In this document: one piece after another, positions 62,880 to 64,000 of the stretch
Layout: each line of letters opens with the position of its first letter
Numbering within the stretch: position 1 is the first letter of the stretch
Assembly: GCA_016342745.1 (NCBI GenBank)
Contig: JAEINT010000003.1
Span: 62,001-126,000, forward strand
DNA: 64,000 nucleotides
Source: Labilibaculum sp.
GTDB taxonomy: Bacteria; Bacteroidota; Bacteroidia; Bacteroidales; Marinifilaceae
Direction of reading: 5' to 3'
Notes under the pieces: model-generated
Told to the model about the DNA's origin: nothing
The model's database searches: none
Seen by the model: only the letters and a program-made list of their open reading frames with translations
Translations under genes and position numbers: made by a program

Positions 62880-62963
62880 TTTAGTAATTGGAAGAACAAT
62901 CTAATTTGATAAGCTGGTCTTCCGAACTAATGTTTTGTACTGTAAATTGAATATTTTAGATAT

Positions 62964-64000
62964 ATGAAGAAAGTTGTATTATTGTTATTATTGTGTTGTT
63001 CCATTGGACTACAATTAATGGCAGATCCACCGATTCCACCAAAGGGATTTAGATGGGTTCTCAATCAAGAATTCTCTGATGAATTTAATGGATCCGAATT
63101 GGATCAAAAGAAATGGAACAATTATTTCCCAGGTTGGGAGGGAAGACAGCCGGCAATGTTTATTCCAGAAGCCATATCCGTAAAAAATGGAAACCTAGAG
63201 ATAAAAAGTGGAGTGTTAGATAAGCCAGTTAAAGATTACACGATTTATGGTGGAGCGGTTTCTTCAAAATCATATGACGCTTACTACGGCTATTATGAGT
63301 GCAGGGCGAAAGCATCTAAAATAGCAATGTCAACTACTTTTTGGATGTCCAATGCGAAAGTCCCTTTCACAGATACGGAAGATGCTAGAGATTCTTATAG
63401 CCAGGAGCTGGATATTCAGGAATGCATTGGTGGTGGTACTGTACATGCAAAGTTTCGAAATGGTATGAATTCCAATACTCATTTTCGATATATAAAACCA
63501 GGTGATAAAAAAGAAACATTTATTTCAAGAGGTTCAGGTGCGATTTTGAATTCGGAAGTGTCGGATGAGTTTCATACTTATGGTGCGTGGTGGAAAAATG
63601 CCAACGAAGTACTTTACTACGCCGATAATCAGTTGTCTGATACGGTACTGGTTCGTACTGATATTTCATCCAAACCATTTGATCGCCCGATGAAATTGAA
63701 TATGGTAACTGAAACCTACAATTGGCAACCAGCTCCTTCTAAAGAGGATTTATTAAACGATGAAATTAATACTGCGTTTTACGATTGGGTAAGATCATAT
63801 GAATTGGTGAAAGTGGATCAAAAAGTGAAATCGACTTATGACGAGCCGATATTTACCGAAAATATAGAACTTACTGCATCTAGCAAAGCGAGTTCTTTAC
63901 TTGTTGATTTTACCTATAAAGCCAATCAAAACGAGAAAATTGAGTTCTCATTTTTAGATAAAGAGGGGAACGTTATACATCAAAAAAGGATGACTGTTTA
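62964..64000 (+). CDS. GH16 beta-agarase/porphyranase-like enzyme, 3' end outside the window
   Basis: The first 345 codons of an exported GH16 enzyme; the frame is still open at the right edge. Signal peptide about 1-20 (LQLMA). The catalytic module spans about 25-285: FSDEFNGSELDQKKWNN, the WEGRQPAMF substrate-binding stretch typical of agar-active GH16, the STTFWM strand, and the catalytic ExDxxE in SQELDIQE, with nucleophile Glu148, Asp150 and acid/base Glu153. A second, beta-type domain begins near residue 300 (ENIELTASSKAS) and may be a binding module or a type IX sorting part. It cuts red-algal galactan chains at the cell surface. Agarase or porphyranase specificity cannot be settled here. 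Confidence 0.85.
   Translation, partial: MKKVVLLLLLCCSIGLQLMADPPIPPKGFRWVLNQEFSDEFNGSELDQKKWNNYFPGWEGRQPAMFIPEAISVKNGNLEIKSGVLDKPVKDYTIYGGAVSSKSYDAYYGYYECRAKASKIAMSTTFWMSNAKVPFTDTEDARDSYSQELDIQECIGGGTVHAKFRNGMNSNTHFRYIKPGDKKETFISRGSGAILNSEVSDEFHTYGAWWKNANEVLYYADNQLSDTVLVRTDISSKPFDRPMKLNMVTETYNWQPAPSKEDLLNDEINTAFYDWVRSYELVKVDQKVKSTYDEPIFTENIELTASSKASSLLVDFTYKANQNEKIEFSFLDKEGNVIHQKRMTV

Overview
The window looks like a chromosomal segment of a marine, probably fermentative member of the Bacteroidota, close to the order Marinilabiliales/Bacteroidales. The DNA is AT-rich. Promoters follow the Bacteroidetes pattern (TTG, 17-19 bases, TAnnTTTG). There are two SusC/SusD pairs, a hybrid two-component regulator, a sodium-pumping methylmalonyl-CoA decarboxylase, a citrate lyase and agar/porphyran-type glycoside hydrolases. 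Family assignments come from reading the protein sequences; no database search was run.

Left part (1-10 kb). The tail of a methylmalonyl-CoA epimerase gene leads into the mmdA / gamma / biotin carrier / beta operon, which couples decarboxylation to Na+ export during propionate formation. Its beta subunit carries an extra periplasmic N-terminal domain. Next is a citrate lyase operon in which acyl carrier protein and beta subunit are one polypeptide (citDE), followed by citF. A BFD-like ferredoxin, an HD-domain protein and a PepD-type dipeptidase lie on the minus strand.

Middle (10-40 kb). A SusC/SusD operon with two accessory lipoproteins but no enzymes comes first. Then follow a heme/siderophore-like TonB receptor, a lipoprotein resembling an M49-type metallopeptidase that has lost its metal ligands, a PgpH-like 7TM-HD phosphodiesterase, an NlpC/P60 hydrolase, a Nudix hydrolase, WbqC, lepB-dapB and the conserved thrS-infC-rpmI-rplT cluster. 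infC appears to start at an AUA codon. A dipeptidyl peptidase IV, two tandem tRNA-Gly(GCC) genes, a compact envelope cluster (thioredoxin-like, ApbE, DUF4266 lipoprotein with a Cys-Gly-Cys-Asn tail, two DUF3570 proteins), a small alpha-helical protein and tRNA-Leu(GAG) complete this part.

Right part (40-64 kb). This is a polysaccharide utilization locus: GH2, GH3, hybrid two-component system regulator, GH29, SusC, SusD, a lipoprotein with a carbohydrate-binding-like C-terminus, a second small lipoprotein, a LacZ-type GH2, and a GH16 beta-agarase/porphyranase-like gene that runs off the right edge. The enzyme set fits a red-algal galactan. All six structural transcription units share a run of 5-6 C, read in the direction of transcription, placed 43-45 bases upstream of a TAnnTTTG-like -7 element. 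Five of the six lack a normally spaced -33 TTG. This is the strongest new signal in the window and is best explained as the operator of the locus regulator.
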